A DNA stretch of 64,000 nt from Pseudomonas sp. UBA5706 (GCF_002419965.1 NZ_DIHC01000036.1:309-64308); one strand, 5' to 3'. Positions 16,294 to 26,070 are shown, counted from the first letter of the stretch. Notes: generated by a model from the letters alone, not told the origin. A program made the numbers and translations.

Positions 16294-18192
16294 TTAGATC
16301 GCACCACGAGCCCGCAGCAGATCCAGCACTTGCTTGACGCTGTCTTCCACGCTCAGCGATTGGGTATCGATCACCAGATCGGCATCCAGCGGAACGTCAT
16401 ACGGGAAGGATTCACCCGGTATGTTGTCCTTATCCGCAGCGTAGAGGCCTTGTGGATCGCGTTCACGGCAAACCTGAGGCGAGGCCTGCACGTAGACCGT
16501 AATCAAGCGCTCATCACCGATAAGCGCCTTGGCGTTGGAACGGCCAGCCGCGTCCGGCGCGACGAATGCCGCCAGGGTCAACAGCCCTGCCTCGTTGAAC
16601 TGACGCGCCACGTGCGCGGCGCGACGCCAGTTCTCGGTGCGCCCGGCGCGATCCTGCGGCAAGCCTTTGTTCAGGTCGTGACGCAGGTTCTGGCCGTCCA
16701 GCACATACACCGCGCGGCCCATGTCGAACAGCTTGCGCTCGATGGCATAGGCCAGGGTGCTTTTGCCAGCGCCGGACAAACCGCTGAAAAGGACCGTGGC
16801 TGGCTTCTGACCGAAACGCTGAGCGCGCTCTTCGACCGAGACGTGCGCCAGTGCGCCATGGTGATTGCCTGCACCGGCAACGACCGGTTTGGCGATGATC
16901 ATGCCGGCGGCGACAGTCCCGTTGGTCAAGCGGTCGATCACGATGAATGCGCCGGTGGTGCGATTGCTGTCGTAACCGTCCAGGGCGATCGGTGCGTCGA
17001 GGCTGATCTTCACGCGGCCGATTTCGTTCAGTTGCAACGCACTGGCAGGACCTTCTTGCAGTGTGTTCACATCGACCCGATGGGTGATGCTGGCAATCGA
17101 ACCCGGCACGTAAGAGGTGGCACGTTTGATGTCGTATTTCTTGCCCGGCAGCATCGGCTCTTCGGCCATCCACACCAGCATGGCATCGAAGGCATCGGTC
17201 ACCTGCGGCACGTTGTCGGCATGCACCAGCAGGTCGCCACGGGAAATGTCGATTTCGTCTTCCATGGTCAGGGTAACGGCCTGGCCTGGGCCTGCGTGCT
17301 CCAACTCGCCCTCGAACGTGACGATGGATTTCACCCGGCTGGTCTTGCCCGACGGCAGAACCACGATGTCATCGCCCTTGCGCACGATGCCGCTGGCCAG
17401 CGTACCGGCGAAGCCGCGGAAGTTCAGGTTCGGACGGTTGACGTACTGCACCGGGAAACGCAGGTCGTCAAAGTTGCGGTCGCTGGCGATCTCGACGGTT
17501 TCGAGGATTTCCATCAGCGACTTGCCGGTATACCAGGGCGAGCGCTCGCTCTTGTTCACCACATTGTCGCCCTTGAGCGCCGACATCGGGACGAATTCCA
17601 TGGTGCTCGGCTTCAGGGAGATACGATCGGCGAACTGCAGGTAGTCAGCTTTGATCTGCTCGAAAATTTTCTCGTCAAAACCATTAAGGTCCATCTTGTT
17701 GATGGCGACCACGATGTGCTTGATGCCCAGCAACGATGCGATATAGCTGTGGCGACGCGTCTGGGTCTGCACACCGTATCGGGCATCGACCAGAATGATC
17801 GCCAGGTCACAGGTGGAAGCACCGGTGGCCATGTTACGGGTGTACTGCTCATGGCCGGGGGTGTCGGCAATGATGAACTTACGCTTGGCCGTGGAGAAAT
17901 AACGATAGGCGACATCGATGGTGATGCCCTGCTCGCGCTCGGCCTGCAGGCCATCCACCAGCAGCGCCAGGTCGACGTCATCGCCGGTGGTACCTGACTT
18001 CTTGGAGTCACGAGTGATGGCTTCCAGATGATCTTCGTAGATCATTTTGGAGTCGTGCAGCAGACGGCCGATCAGCGTGCTCTTGCCGTCGTCGACGTTG
18101 CCGCAGGTCAGGAAACGCAGCATTTCCTTGCGTTCGTGCTGGCCCAGGTAAGCGAGGATGTCCTCGCTGATCAAATCAGATTGGTGCGACAT
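16294..18192 (-). CDS. cysN: Bifunctional sulfate adenylyltransferase subunit 1/adenylylsulfate kinase
   Basis: 632 residues, a CysN-CysC fusion usual in Pseudomonas. The N-terminal GTPase (about 1-440) shows GNVDDGKSTL (31-40), DTPGHEQYTRNM and NKMDLN, with translation-factor-like beta barrels behind. The C-terminal APS kinase (about 455-632) has its P-loop GLSGAGKST and the PAPS-type segment near DAAGRSNAK. With CysD it makes APS from sulfate and ATP at the cost of GTP, then PAPS, in assimilatory sulfate reduction. The gene starts 15 bases after cysD and forms one operon with it. Often named cysNC. Confidence 0.97.
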   Translation of the reverse strand: MSHQSDLISEDILAYLGQHERKEMLRFLTCGNVDDGKSTLIGRLLHDSKMIYEDHLEAITRDSKKSGTTGDDVDLALLVDGLQAEREQGITIDVAYRYFSTAKRKFIIADTPGHEQYTRNMATGASTCDLAIILVDARYGVQTQTRRHSYIASLLGIKHIVVAINKMDLNGFDEKIFEQIKADYLQFADRISLKPSTMEFVPMSALKGDNVVNKSERSPWYTGKSLMEILETVEIASDRNFDDLRFPVQYVNRPNLNFRGFAGTLASGIVRKGDDIVVLPSGKTSRVKSIVTFEGELEHAGPGQAVTLTMEDEIDISRGDLLVHADNVPQVTDAFDAMLVWMAEEPMLPGKKYDIKRATSYVPGSIASITHRVDVNTLQEGPASALQLNEIGRVKISLDAPIALDGYDSNRTTGAFIVIDRLTNGTVAAGMIIAKPVVAGAGNHHGALAHVSVEERAQRFGQKPATVLFSGLSGAGKSTLAYAIERKLFDMGRAVYVLDGQNLRHDLNKGLPQDRAGRTENWRRAAHVARQFNEAGLLTLAAFVAPDAAGRSNAKALIGDERLITVYVQASPQVCRERDPQGLYAADKDNIPGESFPYDVPLDADLVIDTQSLSVEDSVKQVLDLLRARGAI

Positions 18193-18207
18193 GAGGAGAC
18201 CCTGAAA

Positions 18208-19125
18208 TTAGAAGTAGCCCTGGCGTTTCTTGTCTTCCATGGAACCTGCGCCATCGTGGTCGATGACGCGGCCCTGGCGTTCGGACGTTCGGGTCAGGAG
18301 CATTTCCTGAATGATGTCCGTCAGGGTTTCGGCCTCAGACTCGACGGCGCCCGTCAACGGGTAGCAGCCAAGGGTACGGAAACGCACTTTCTTTTTGACG
18401 ATCCGGGCTTTTTCCTCATCGCTGAGGTGCTCCAGGATACGATCGTCGTCGATCATGATCAGGGTGCCGTTCTTCTCGATGACTTCGCGCTCGGCGGCGA
18501 AGTACAGCGGGACGATCGGTATGCCTTCAAGGTAGATATACTGCCAGATGTCCAGCTCGGTCCAGTTGGAGAGCGGGAATACGCGGATCGACTCGCCTTT
18601 GTTGACGTTGCCGTTGTACACGTTCCACAGCTCTGGACGCTGGTTCTTCGGGTCCCAGCGATGCTTGCTGTCGCGGAACGAGTAAACGCGCTCTTTGGCG
18701 CGAGACTTTTCTTCATCGCGTCGGGCACCACCGAAGGCGGCATCGAAGCCATGCTTGTCCAGGGCCTGCTTCAAGCCCTGGGTTTTCATGATGTCGGTGT
18801 GCTTGGAACTGCCATGGGTGAACGGGTTGATGCCCTGCGCCACACCTTCCGGGTTGACGTGGGTGATCAGCTCAAGACCCAGTTCCTCGACCATCTTGTC
18901 GCGGAAACGGTACATCTCCTGAAATTTCCACTGGGTATCGACGTGCATCACCGGAAACGGCAACTTGCCCGGGAAGAATGCCTTGCGCGCAAGATGCAGC
19001 ATCACGGCAGAGTCCTTGCCAATCGAGTACAGCATCACCGGGTTGTCGAACTCGGCGGCGACCTCGCGGATGATATGGATGCTCTCCGCCTCCAACTGTT
19101 TCAGATGCGTCAATTTGTCGACCAT
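18208..19125 (-). CDS. cysD: Sulfate adenylyltransferase subunit 2
   Basis: 305 residues. The PP-loop ATP pyrophosphatase motif is SIGKDSAVML (34-43); FPVMHVDTQWKFQEMY, NPFTHGSSKHTDIMKTQ and AFGGARRDEEKSRAKER are CysD signatures. It is the catalytic subunit that forms APS from sulfate and ATP with GTPase CysN. First gene of the operon; the promoter should lie in the 150-base space before the Nif3 gene, and control by CysB is expected from the pathway, though I see no certain site. Confidence 0.98.
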   Translation of the reverse strand: MVDKLTHLKQLEAESIHIIREVAAEFDNPVMLYSIGKDSAVMLHLARKAFFPGKLPFPVMHVDTQWKFQEMYRFRDKMVEELGLELITHVNPEGVAQGINPFTHGSSKHTDIMKTQGLKQALDKHGFDAAFGGARRDEEKSRAKERVYSFRDSKHRWDPKNQRPELWNVYNGNVNKGESIRVFPLSNWTELDIWQYIYLEGIPIVPLYFAAEREVIEKNGTLIMIDDDRILEHLSDEEKARIVKKKVRFRTLGCYPLTGAVESEAETLTDIIQEMLLTRTSERQGRVIDHDGAGSMEDKKRQGYF

Positions 19126-19275
19126 GGTTACTCACGGGATAACGTACTTGTGTGGAAAGCCTGCGGGCTTTGTCGAGCGAGGCACTTTATCATGGGGCCC
19201 GATTCTAATCAGTGACGCCCATAGATCGAAACGATCTAAGGTTATAGCCCCCGATTTGGTTGAAGGATGCGCCAG

Positions 19276-20034
19276 TCAGATGGGATTCGGGCAGTCGATA
19301 AACAGATGCTCCAGCGCGAAGCGTCTTGCGAGGTAGTCTCCCAGCGCCTGCACGCCATAGCGCTCAGTCGCATGATGCCCGGCGGCGATAAAGCTGATGT
19401 CATTTTCGCGAGCGCTGTGAAAAGTCTGCTCGGAAGCTTCACCACTGAGGTACAGATCGACGCCAGCCAGCACCGCTTGATCGATGTACCCCTGCCCGCC
19501 CCCCGTGCACCAACCCACACGCCGGATCATTGCGGCGCCTTCTATCAGCAATGGCTCACGACCGAGGGCACTTTGCACCCGATGAGCAAAATCGCGTGGG
19601 GTTACCGGCTCGGACAGTGACCCGACCAGCCCCACGACGCGCCCATTGTCCGGGTCGAGCGGGCCTTCAACGGTGATCTCGAGTTGCCGTGCCAGCTGCA
19701 CGTTATTGCCCACTTCCGGATGCTGATCCAGCGGCAGGTGATAGGCCAACAGGCTGATATCGTGCTTGAGCAAGGTTTTCAGACGACGCTGCTTCATCCC
19801 AGTGATACACGGGTTCTCGCCCTTCCAGAAGTAGCCGTGGTGCACCAGAATCAGATCGGCATCGGCATCGACCGCCGCGTCCAGCAGGGCCTGACTGGCC
19901 GTCACCCCGGAAACGATTCGGCGCACCTGTGGGCGTCCCTCGACCTGCAGACCGTTGGGGCAATAATCCTGAACCCGGGCGCTGCCCAGATAGCGGTCGG
20001 CTTCTTCGACCAGAGTGCTCAGAGAAACAGCCAT
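19276..20034 (-). CDS. Nif3-like dinuclear metal centre protein (YbgI family)
   Basis: 252 residues. Metal-ligand motifs typical of the family are present: LVHHGYFWKG (about residue 63) and the C-terminal AAGHHATERYG followed by the downstream Glu region. Relatives form hexameric toroids with a di-metal site; E. coli YbgI is also described as a GTP cyclohydrolase-like protein, but the physiological role is unsettled. Divergent from algW across 108 bases, the same arrangement as in P. aeruginosa. Confidence 0.92.
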   Translation of the reverse strand: MAVSLSTLVEEADRYLGSARVQDYCPNGLQVEGRPQVRRIVSGVTASQALLDAAVDADADLILVHHGYFWKGENPCITGMKQRRLKTLLKHDISLLAYHLPLDQHPEVGNNVQLARQLEITVEGPLDPDNGRVVGLVGSLSEPVTPRDFAHRVQSALGREPLLIEGAAMIRRVGWCTGGGQGYIDQAVLAGVDLYLSGEASEQTFHSARENDISFIAAGHHATERYGVQALGDYLARRFALEHLFIDCPNPI

Positions 20035-20142
20035 AAAAGTCTCCTAAATAGGCATCTCAGACCGTGCCGGTCCTCGTATAATGCCCGCCATTATGGCGCA
20101 GACAAGCCTCGAACCCTGCGCGTTCACCTCAGGACTCTATAA

Positions 20143-21327
20143 ATGTTCAAAGCGCTGCGTTTTCTCGGCTGGCCGTTGCTCGCTGGTGTGCTTATCGCTT
20201 TATTGGTTATTCAGCGCTATCCGCAGTGGGTCGGTCTGCCGAGCCAGGACGTCAACCTGCAACAGGCGCCGCAGACGACCCTTATCCAGCAAGGCCCGGT
20301 GTCCTATGCCGACGCCGTCAGCAGCGCGGCGCCTGCGGTGGCCAACCTGTACACGACCAAGATGGTCAACAACAAACCGAACCATCCGTTGTTCGAGGAC
20401 CCTCAATTCCGTCGTTTCTTCGGTGACAACCTGCCCAAGCAGCGCCGCATGGAGTCGAGTCTGGGTTCGGCGGTCATCATGAGCCCGGAAGGCTACCTGC
20501 TGACCAACAACCACGTGACTTCCGGTGCCGATCAGATTGTCGTGGCATTGAAGGACGGTCGTGAAACCGTCGCGCGTGTCATCGGCAGCGATCCGGAAAC
20601 CGACCTTGCCGTGCTGAAAATCGATCTGAAAAACCTGCCCTCCATTACCTTGGGCAGCTCTGACAGTATTCGTATCGGCGACGTCGCGCTGGCTATCGGC
20701 AACCCGTTTGGTGTTGGCCAGACGGTCACCATGGGCATCATCAGTGCCACAGGCCGCAACCAGCTGGGGCTCAATACCTACGAAGATTTCATTCAGACCG
20801 ACGCGGCAATCAACCCGGGCAACTCGGGCGGCGCGCTGGTGGATGCCAATGGCAACCTGACCGGCATCAACACCGCAATTTTTTCCAAGTCCGGAGGATC
20901 CCAGGGCATCGGTTTCGCGATTCCGACCAAGCTGGCGCTGGAAGTGATGAAATCGATCATCGAGCATGGTCAGGTGATTCGTGGCTGGCTGGGCATCGAA
21001 GTGCAGCCCCTGACCGAGGAGCTGGCTGAATCCTTTGGTTTGAAGGATCGCCCTGGCATCGTGGTTGCCGGTATCTTCCGCGACGGCCCCGCACAAAAAG
21101 CCGGCCTGCAACTGGGCGACGTGATTTTGAGCATCAACGGCGAACCTGCCGGCGACGGTCGCAAGTCGATGAACCAGGTTGCACGTACCAAACCCTCGGA
21201 AAAGATCGCGATTCAGGTGATGCGCAATGGCAAAGAACTGAAGCTGACGGCCGAAGTTGGCCTGCGTCCGCCGCAGACGCCAGCAGCCGCGCCAGCGACG
21301 GCGCCCGCGCCCGCGCCTGAAAATTGA
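20143..21327 (+). CDS. algW: Periplasmic serine protease AlgW (DegS-like)
   Basis: 394 residues. One N-terminal membrane anchor (about 8-24), a trypsin-like domain with His in LTNNHV, Asp in PETDLAVLK and Ser in NPGNSGGAL, then one PDZ domain (about 275-365) and an Ala/Pro-rich tail. In Pseudomonas AlgW senses misfolded envelope proteins through the PDZ domain and cleaves the anti-sigma factor MucA, releasing AlgU and inducing alginate. The position between the Nif3 gene and hisC matches the P. aeruginosa locus. The short Ala/Pro tail after the PDZ domain is the only unusual part. Confidence 0.95.
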   Translation: MFKALRFLGWPLLAGVLIALLVIQRYPQWVGLPSQDVNLQQAPQTTLIQQGPVSYADAVSSAAPAVANLYTTKMVNNKPNHPLFEDPQFRRFFGDNLPKQRRMESSLGSAVIMSPEGYLLTNNHVTSGADQIVVALKDGRETVARVIGSDPETDLAVLKIDLKNLPSITLGSSDSIRIGDVALAIGNPFGVGQTVTMGIISATGRNQLGLNTYEDFIQTDAAINPGNSGGALVDANGNLTGINTAIFSKSGGSQGIGFAIPTKLALEVMKSIIEHGQVIRGWLGIEVQPLTEELAESFGLKDRPGIVVAGIFRDGPAQKAGLQLGDVILSINGEPAGDGRKSMNQVARTKPSEKIAIQVMRNGKELKLTAEVGLRPPQTPAAAPATAPAPAPEN

Positions 21328-21344
21328 AATAGGTCGACACCTCC

Positions 21345-21371
21345 TGTAATAGCTCCGGCCGGACAGCTACA
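21345..21371. repeat. Short palindrome after algW
   Basis: TGTA and TACA ends flank a CCGGCCGG centre. It resembles a reduced member of the REP-like family. Confidence 0.35.
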
Positions 21372-21408
21372 GAGCCAGGGTGCGCAGTTCGAGGTTGTTG
21401 CATGCCAT

Positions 21409-21434
21409 AAAAAAACCGCCGATCAAGGCGGTTT
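21409..21434 (-). terminator. Rho-independent terminator of hisG-hisD-hisC
   Basis: AAACCGCC (21413-21420) pairs with GGCGGTTT (21427-21434); the minus strand ends in a T-run. Confidence 0.85.
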
Positions 21435-21453
21435 CCTGAGTGGATGCGTTCAG

Positions 21454-22506
21454 TTACAACTCCCCCAACGCCTCCAGCAGCGCCAGATTTTGCTCAGGCG
21501 TGCCAATGGTGATGCGCAGGAATTGGGCGATGCGTTCCTGTTTGAAGTGACGCACAATCACGCCCTGCTCACGCACCTTAGCCGCAAGGCCGGCGGCGTC
21601 ATGTTTGGGGTGGCGGGCGAAGATAAAGTTAGCCGCCGAAGGCAGCACCTCGAAGCCTTTACCCTGCAATTGCTCAACCAGTTTTTCCCGGCTGGCGATG
21701 ATCAGGTTGCAAGTGTTCTGGAAATGCTCGCGATCGTCGAATGCAGCAGCCGCGCCTACAATAGCCATGCGATCCAGCGGGTAAGAGTTGAAGCTATTCT
21801 TCACTCGCTCAAGGGCCTCGATCAGATCGGGATGCCCCACCGCCAGCCCCACGCGCAGGCCAGCCAGTGAGCGCGACTTGGACAAGGTCTGCGTCACCAG
21901 CAGGTTCGGATAGCGATCCACCAGGCCAATCGCGCTCTGACCACCAAAATCGATGTAAGCCTCGTCCACAATCACCACTGAATTCGGGTTCGCCTTGAGG
22001 ATTTGCTCCACCGCGTCCAGCGCCATCAGGCAACCGGTCGGGGCGTTGGGGTTCGGGAAGATGATGCCACCGTTTGGACGGGCGTAATCCTCGACGCGAA
22101 TCTGGAACTGCTCATCCAGTGGCACGGCTTGGTATTCAACGCCGTACAGTCCGCAATACACCGGGTAGAAGCTGTAGCTGATGTCCGGGAACAGCAGCGG
22201 TTTTTCCTGCAGGAAAAACGCGTGATAGGCGTGCGCCAGCACCTCATCGGAACCGTTGCCGACGAACACACGGTTGGTGTCTACACCGTAATAGCGAGCT
22301 ACGGATTGTTTGAGCAGGTCACCATTTGGATCAGGATACAACCGTAGATCGTCGCCGATCGCGGCGCGCATCGCTTCAATGGCCTTTGGCGAAGGGCCAT
22401 AGGGGTTTTCGTTGGTGTTCAGCTTCACCAGCTTGGTCAACTTGGGTTGTTCGCCCGGCACGTAAGGCACGAGGTCACGGACAAAGGGACTCCAGAATTT
22501 GCTCAT
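21454..22506 (-). CDS. hisC: Histidinol-phosphate aminotransferase
   Basis: 350 residues from MSKFWSPFVRDLVPY. PLP-enzyme class II features: NTNENPYGPSP near the start, the aspartate in VVIVDEAYIDFGG and the Schiff-base lysine in TQTLSKSRSLAGLRVG. It converts imidazole acetol phosphate to histidinol phosphate with glutamate. The ATG at 22506 has AAGG about 10 bases upstream; a GTG at 22512, overlapping the hisD stop, is the alternative. Last gene of the murA-hisG-hisD-hisC run. Confidence 0.95.
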   Translation of the reverse strand: MSKFWSPFVRDLVPYVPGEQPKLTKLVKLNTNENPYGPSPKAIEAMRAAIGDDLRLYPDPNGDLLKQSVARYYGVDTNRVFVGNGSDEVLAHAYHAFFLQEKPLLFPDISYSFYPVYCGLYGVEYQAVPLDEQFQIRVEDYARPNGGIIFPNPNAPTGCLMALDAVEQILKANPNSVVIVDEAYIDFGGQSAIGLVDRYPNLLVTQTLSKSRSLAGLRVGLAVGHPDLIEALERVKNSFNSYPLDRMAIVGAAAAFDDREHFQNTCNLIIASREKLVEQLQGKGFEVLPSAANFIFARHPKHDAAGLAAKVREQGVIVRHFKQERIAQFLRITIGTPEQNLALLEALGEL

Positions 22507-22508
22507 GC

Positions 22509-23837
22509 TCACTTGCCTTCTTGTTGGTTATCGACGATCCGATACTCGGCACTGCGTGCATGAGCCGTCAGCGACTCGCCACGTGCCAGTACCGAGGCGG
22601 TCTTGCCCAGTTCCGATGCGCCCTGCTCCGAGCAGAAGATGATCGAAGAGCGTTTCTGGAAATCGTAAACGCCCAGCGGCGAGGAGAAACGTGCGGTGCC
22701 GGATGTTGGCAGCACGTGGTTCGGCCCTGCGCAGTAGTCGCCCAGTGCTTCAGACGTGTGACGCCCCATGAAAATGGCGCCGGCGTGGCGAATCTGTGGC
22801 AGCCATACCTCAGGATCTGCCACCGACAATTCCAGGTGCTCGGGCGCGATTCGATTGGCGACTTCGATGGCCTGACTCATATCAGCCACCTTGATGAGGG
22901 CGCCGCGGCCGTTGATCGAGGTGTTGATGATCTCGGCGCGTTCCATGGTCGGCATCAGCCGGGCGATGCTGTTGGCGACGCTATCGAGGAATTCGGCATC
23001 CGGACTGACCAGGATCGCTTGGGCGTCTTCATCGTGCTCGGCCTGGGAAAACAGGTCCATCGCAATCCAGTCCGGATCGGTCTGGCCATCGCACACGACA
23101 AGAATCTCCGAAGGACCGGCGATCATATCGATACCGACCTGACCGAACACGTGACGCTTGGCCGTGGCCACATAAATGTTGCCTGGGCCGACAACCTTGT
23201 CGACCTGCGGCACGCTTTGCGTGCCATAGGCCAGCGCCGCGACTGCCTGCGCGCCACCGATGGTGAACACCCGGTCGACGCCAGCAATGCAGGCAGCCGC
23301 CAGCACCAGTTCGTTCAGCTCGCCGCGCGGAGTCGGCACGACCATAACCACCTCGCCTACCCCAGCGACTTTGGCCGGGATCGCGTTCATCAGCACCGAC
23401 GACGGATAAGAGGCCTTGCCTCCGGGCACATAAAGCCCAGCCCGATCAAGCGGCGTGACCTTCTGGCCCAGCACCGTGCCGTCGGCTTCGGTGTAGCTCC
23501 ACGAGTCCTGCTTCTGCCGCTCATGGTAACTGCGCACGCGATCGGCGGCCTTTTCCAGTGCCTGACGCTGAGCGGCAGTGATGCGGGTCAGCGCCAGTTC
23601 CAGACGCTCGCGGGGCAGGATGAGCTCAGCCATCGAGGCGACGTTCAGCCCATCGAAACGCTGGGTGTACTCAACCACCGCCGCATCGCCGCGCTCGCGC
23701 ACGTTTTTGATGATGTCCAGCACACGCTGATTGACCGAATCGTCAGACACACTTTCCCAGCTCAACAGATGATCCAGATGTCGGGCGAAATCCGGATCAG
23801 CAGCGTTGAGTCGGCGAATGGGGTTGGAAGTGGTCAT
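22509..23837 (-). CDS. hisD: Histidinol dehydrogenase
   Basis: 442 residues. Signatures include LYVPGGKASYPSSVLMNAIPA, GPGNIYVATAKR, DMIAGPSEILVV, and the zinc/catalytic SQAEHDEDAQ and LPTSGTARF blocks. It oxidises histidinol to histidine in two NAD-dependent steps. The gene abuts hisC and is 143 bases downstream of hisG; that gap holds a widely spaced inverted repeat, TTCTCAG (23863) against CTGAGAA (23919), of unclear meaning. Confidence 0.97.
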   Translation of the reverse strand: MTTSNPIRRLNAADPDFARHLDHLLSWESVSDDSVNQRVLDIIKNVRERGDAAVVEYTQRFDGLNVASMAELILPRERLELALTRITAAQRQALEKAADRVRSYHERQKQDSWSYTEADGTVLGQKVTPLDRAGLYVPGGKASYPSSVLMNAIPAKVAGVGEVVMVVPTPRGELNELVLAAACIAGVDRVFTIGGAQAVAALAYGTQSVPQVDKVVGPGNIYVATAKRHVFGQVGIDMIAGPSEILVVCDGQTDPDWIAMDLFSQAEHDEDAQAILVSPDAEFLDSVANSIARLMPTMERAEIINTSINGRGALIKVADMSQAIEVANRIAPEHLELSVADPEVWLPQIRHAGAIFMGRHTSEALGDYCAGPNHVLPTSGTARFSSPLGVYDFQKRSSIIFCSEQGASELGKTASVLARGESLTAHARSAEYRIVDNQQEGK

Positions 23838-23980
23838 AGCGTGAGCCTCATTAATTGGCGTTTTCTCAGATGCCTTGAACAGCGGCAGCCTAAGCTACCA
23901 AGCCATCCGCGCAGGCACCTGAGAATTTGGCTATGACACGGATAGCTGGGCGCAACCCCGCGAGAGGTCACGCAGAACAG

Positions 23981-24616
23981 TCAACCGCGGTGTCGCGACT
24001 CCACGGCACTGCGAAGAGTGTCGATTAGCGACTGGATACGGGTATGCTGCATTTTCATCGATGCCTTGTTGACCACCAGACGCGAACTGATGTGTGCGAT
24101 CAGGTCTTGAGGCTCCAGGCCATTGGCACGCAGCGTATTGCCAGTGTCGACCACGTCGATGATCTTGTCGGCCAGCCCCACCAGCGGCGCAAGCTCCATG
24201 GAGCCATACAGCTTGATGATATCGACCTGACGGCCCTGTTCGGCGTAGTAACGCTTGGCAACGTTGACGAATTTGGTGGCAACGCGCAGACGTCCCTTGG
24301 GCTCGGCAGCACCGACGGCACCGGCGGTCATCAACTTGCACTGGGCGATTTGCAGATCCAGCGGTTCGTAAAGGCCCTGGCCGCCGTATTCCATCAAGAC
24401 GTCCTTGCCGGCCACACCCAGATCAGCCGCGCCATGTTCGACGTAGGTTGGCACATCGGTCGCACGTACGATTAGCAGGCGCACATCGTCCTGAGTCGTA
24501 GGAATGATCAACTTACGGCTCTTGTCCGGATTCTCAGTCGGCACGATGCCCGCAGCAGCGAGAAGCGGCAGAGTGTCGTCAAGGATTCGGCCCTTGGACA
24601 GTGCAATGGTCAACAT
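23981..24616 (-). CDS. hisG: ATP phosphoribosyltransferase, short form
   Basis: 211 residues, the short HisG lacking the C-terminal regulatory domain, so HisZ encoded elsewhere is expected to complete the hetero-octamer. LTIALSKGRILDDTLPLL at the start, RATDVPTYVEHGAADLGV, and the PRPP-binding loop VDTGNTLRANGL are diagnostic. It catalyses the first committed step of histidine synthesis. No histidine-rich leader peptide is visible upstream. Confidence 0.97.
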   Translation of the reverse strand: MLTIALSKGRILDDTLPLLAAAGIVPTENPDKSRKLIIPTTQDDVRLLIVRATDVPTYVEHGAADLGVAGKDVLMEYGGQGLYEPLDLQIAQCKLMTAGAVGAAEPKGRLRVATKFVNVAKRYYAEQGRQVDIIKLYGSMELAPLVGLADKIIDVVDTGNTLRANGLEPQDLIAHISSRLVVNKASMKMQHTRIQSLIDTLRSAVESRHRG

Positions 24617-24736
24617 GGGAAACGTCAGTCCTTATCAGCAAGCGCGTGTCGGGTCGCAAGCGGCGCCCGGCAACCTTCGAGCCCATGACGCGGACTCGAA
24701 GCGAAACGATTCAAAAGGTCAAACCTTCACTCAGCG

Positions 24737-24771
24737 GCTCCCTCGCCTGCACTCGATGCAAGCGAGGGAGC
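24737..24771 (-). other. Long GC-rich hairpin between murA and hisG
   Basis: GCTCCCTCGC (24737-24746) pairs exactly with GCGAGGGAGC (24762-24771); one mismatch inward, TGCA pairs with TGCA around a CTCGA loop. It begins 12 bases after the murA stop but no T-run follows, so it may stabilise or attenuate message rather than end it. Confidence 0.6.
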
Positions 24772-24782
24772 GCCGAACACTG

Positions 24783-26048
24783 CTAACCCGGAACGCGACG
24801 GATCTTGGCGCCCAGCATTTGCAGTTTCTCTTCAATGCACTCGTAACCGCGGTCGATGTGGTAGATGCGATCGATCAGCGTATCGCCCTCAGCGATCAAC
24901 GCGGAGATCACCAGGCTGGCCGAAGCGCGCAGGTCAGTCGCCATGACTGGCGCGCCCTTGAGTTTGGTGCAACCGGTGACGATCGCCGTGTTGCCTTCGA
25001 CCTGGATCTGCGCGCCCATGCGGTGCATTTCATATACGTGCATGAAGCGGTTTTCGAAGATGGTTTCGATCACTGCACCTGTGCCTTCGGCAATGGCGTT
25101 CAGCGAGATGAACTGCGCCTGCATGTCGGTCGGAAAAGCCGGGTACGGCGCGGTGCGCACGTTGACCGCTTTCGGACGCTTGCCGTGCATGTCCAGTTCG
25201 ATCCAGTCGGTGCCAGTAGTGATTTCGGCGCCGGCCTCACGCAGTTTCTCGAGCACGGCCTCCAGAATCGTCGGATCGGTGTCCTTGAGCTTGACGCGAC
25301 CGCCAGTGGCAGCTGCTGCGACCAGATAGGTACCGGTTTCGATTCGGTCAGGCATGACGCGATAGGTCGCCGAACCCAGACGCTTGACGCCTTCGATGGT
25401 GATCGTATCGGTGCCCGCACCGGAGACACTGGCGCCCATGGCGTTGAGGAAGTTTGCCAGGTCGACGACTTCCGGCTCGCGCGCGGCGTTCTGCAGTACG
25501 CTGCGGCCGTTGGCCAGAGCGGCAGCCATCATAATGTTTTCGGTACCGGTCACACTTACGGTGTCGAAGAAGAAGTGCGCCCCACGCAAGCCGCCCTCTG
25601 GCGCCTTGGCCTTGATGTAGCCGCCTTCGACGTCGATGATCGCGCCCATGGCTTCAAGGCCGCGGATGTGCAGATCTACCGGGCGCGAACCGATGGCGCA
25701 CCCGCCCGGCAATGCAACCTCCGCCTCACCGAAACGGGCAACCATCGGCCCCAGCACCAGGATCGACGCACGCATGGTTTTCACCAGTTCGTACGGGGCA
25801 ACCAGGGTCTTGATGGTACGTGGATCAATTTCGACACTGAGCTTCTCGTCGATGATGGGCTCGATGCCCATGCGCCCGAACAGCTCGATCATGGTGGTGA
25901 TGTCGTGCAGGTGCGGCAGGTTGGCGACGGTCACAGGACCATCAGCCAGCAACGTGGCAGCGAGAATCGGCAGGGCAGAATTCTTCGCCCCGGAAATGCG
26001 GATTTCGCCATCAAGACGAATGCCGCCAGTAATAATCAGTTTGTCCAT
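24783..26048 (-). CDS. murA: UDP-N-acetylglucosamine 1-carboxyvinyltransferase
   Basis: 421 residues. The start DKLIITGGIRLDGEIRISGA with the catalytic Lys22-Asn23, and the loop GGCAIGSRPVDLH carrying the active-site Cys117 (fosfomycin target), identify MurA. It makes the first committed peptidoglycan precursor, UDP-GlcNAc-enolpyruvate. Usual length. ibaG lies 22 bases upstream on the same strand, so the two are probably cotranscribed. Confidence 0.98.
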   Translation of the reverse strand: MDKLIITGGIRLDGEIRISGAKNSALPILAATLLADGPVTVANLPHLHDITTMIELFGRMGIEPIIDEKLSVEIDPRTIKTLVAPYELVKTMRASILVLGPMVARFGEAEVALPGGCAIGSRPVDLHIRGLEAMGAIIDVEGGYIKAKAPEGGLRGAHFFFDTVSVTGTENIMMAAALANGRSVLQNAAREPEVVDLANFLNAMGASVSGAGTDTITIEGVKRLGSATYRVMPDRIETGTYLVAAAATGGRVKLKDTDPTILEAVLEKLREAGAEITTGTDWIELDMHGKRPKAVNVRTAPYPAFPTDMQAQFISLNAIAEGTGAVIETIFENRFMHVYEMHRMGAQIQVEGNTAIVTGCTKLKGAPVMATDLRASASLVISALIAEGDTLIDRIYHIDRGYECIEEKLQMLGAKIRRVPG

Positions 26049-26070
26049 TAGAATCTCGACGCCAATTGGC

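Noticed and set aside
16330..17997. A 555-codon open frame on the plus strand, antisense to cysNC
   Set aside because: It mirrors the codon structure of cysNC, has no family motif and no ribosome site; such shadow frames are common in high-GC DNA.
22326..23936. A 536-codon plus-strand frame antisense to hisD
   Set aside because: Shadow of hisD, rich in Arg and His without domain structure.
24504..26051. A 515-codon plus-strand frame antisense to murA
   Set aside because: Shadow of murA; no start signal or family resemblance.
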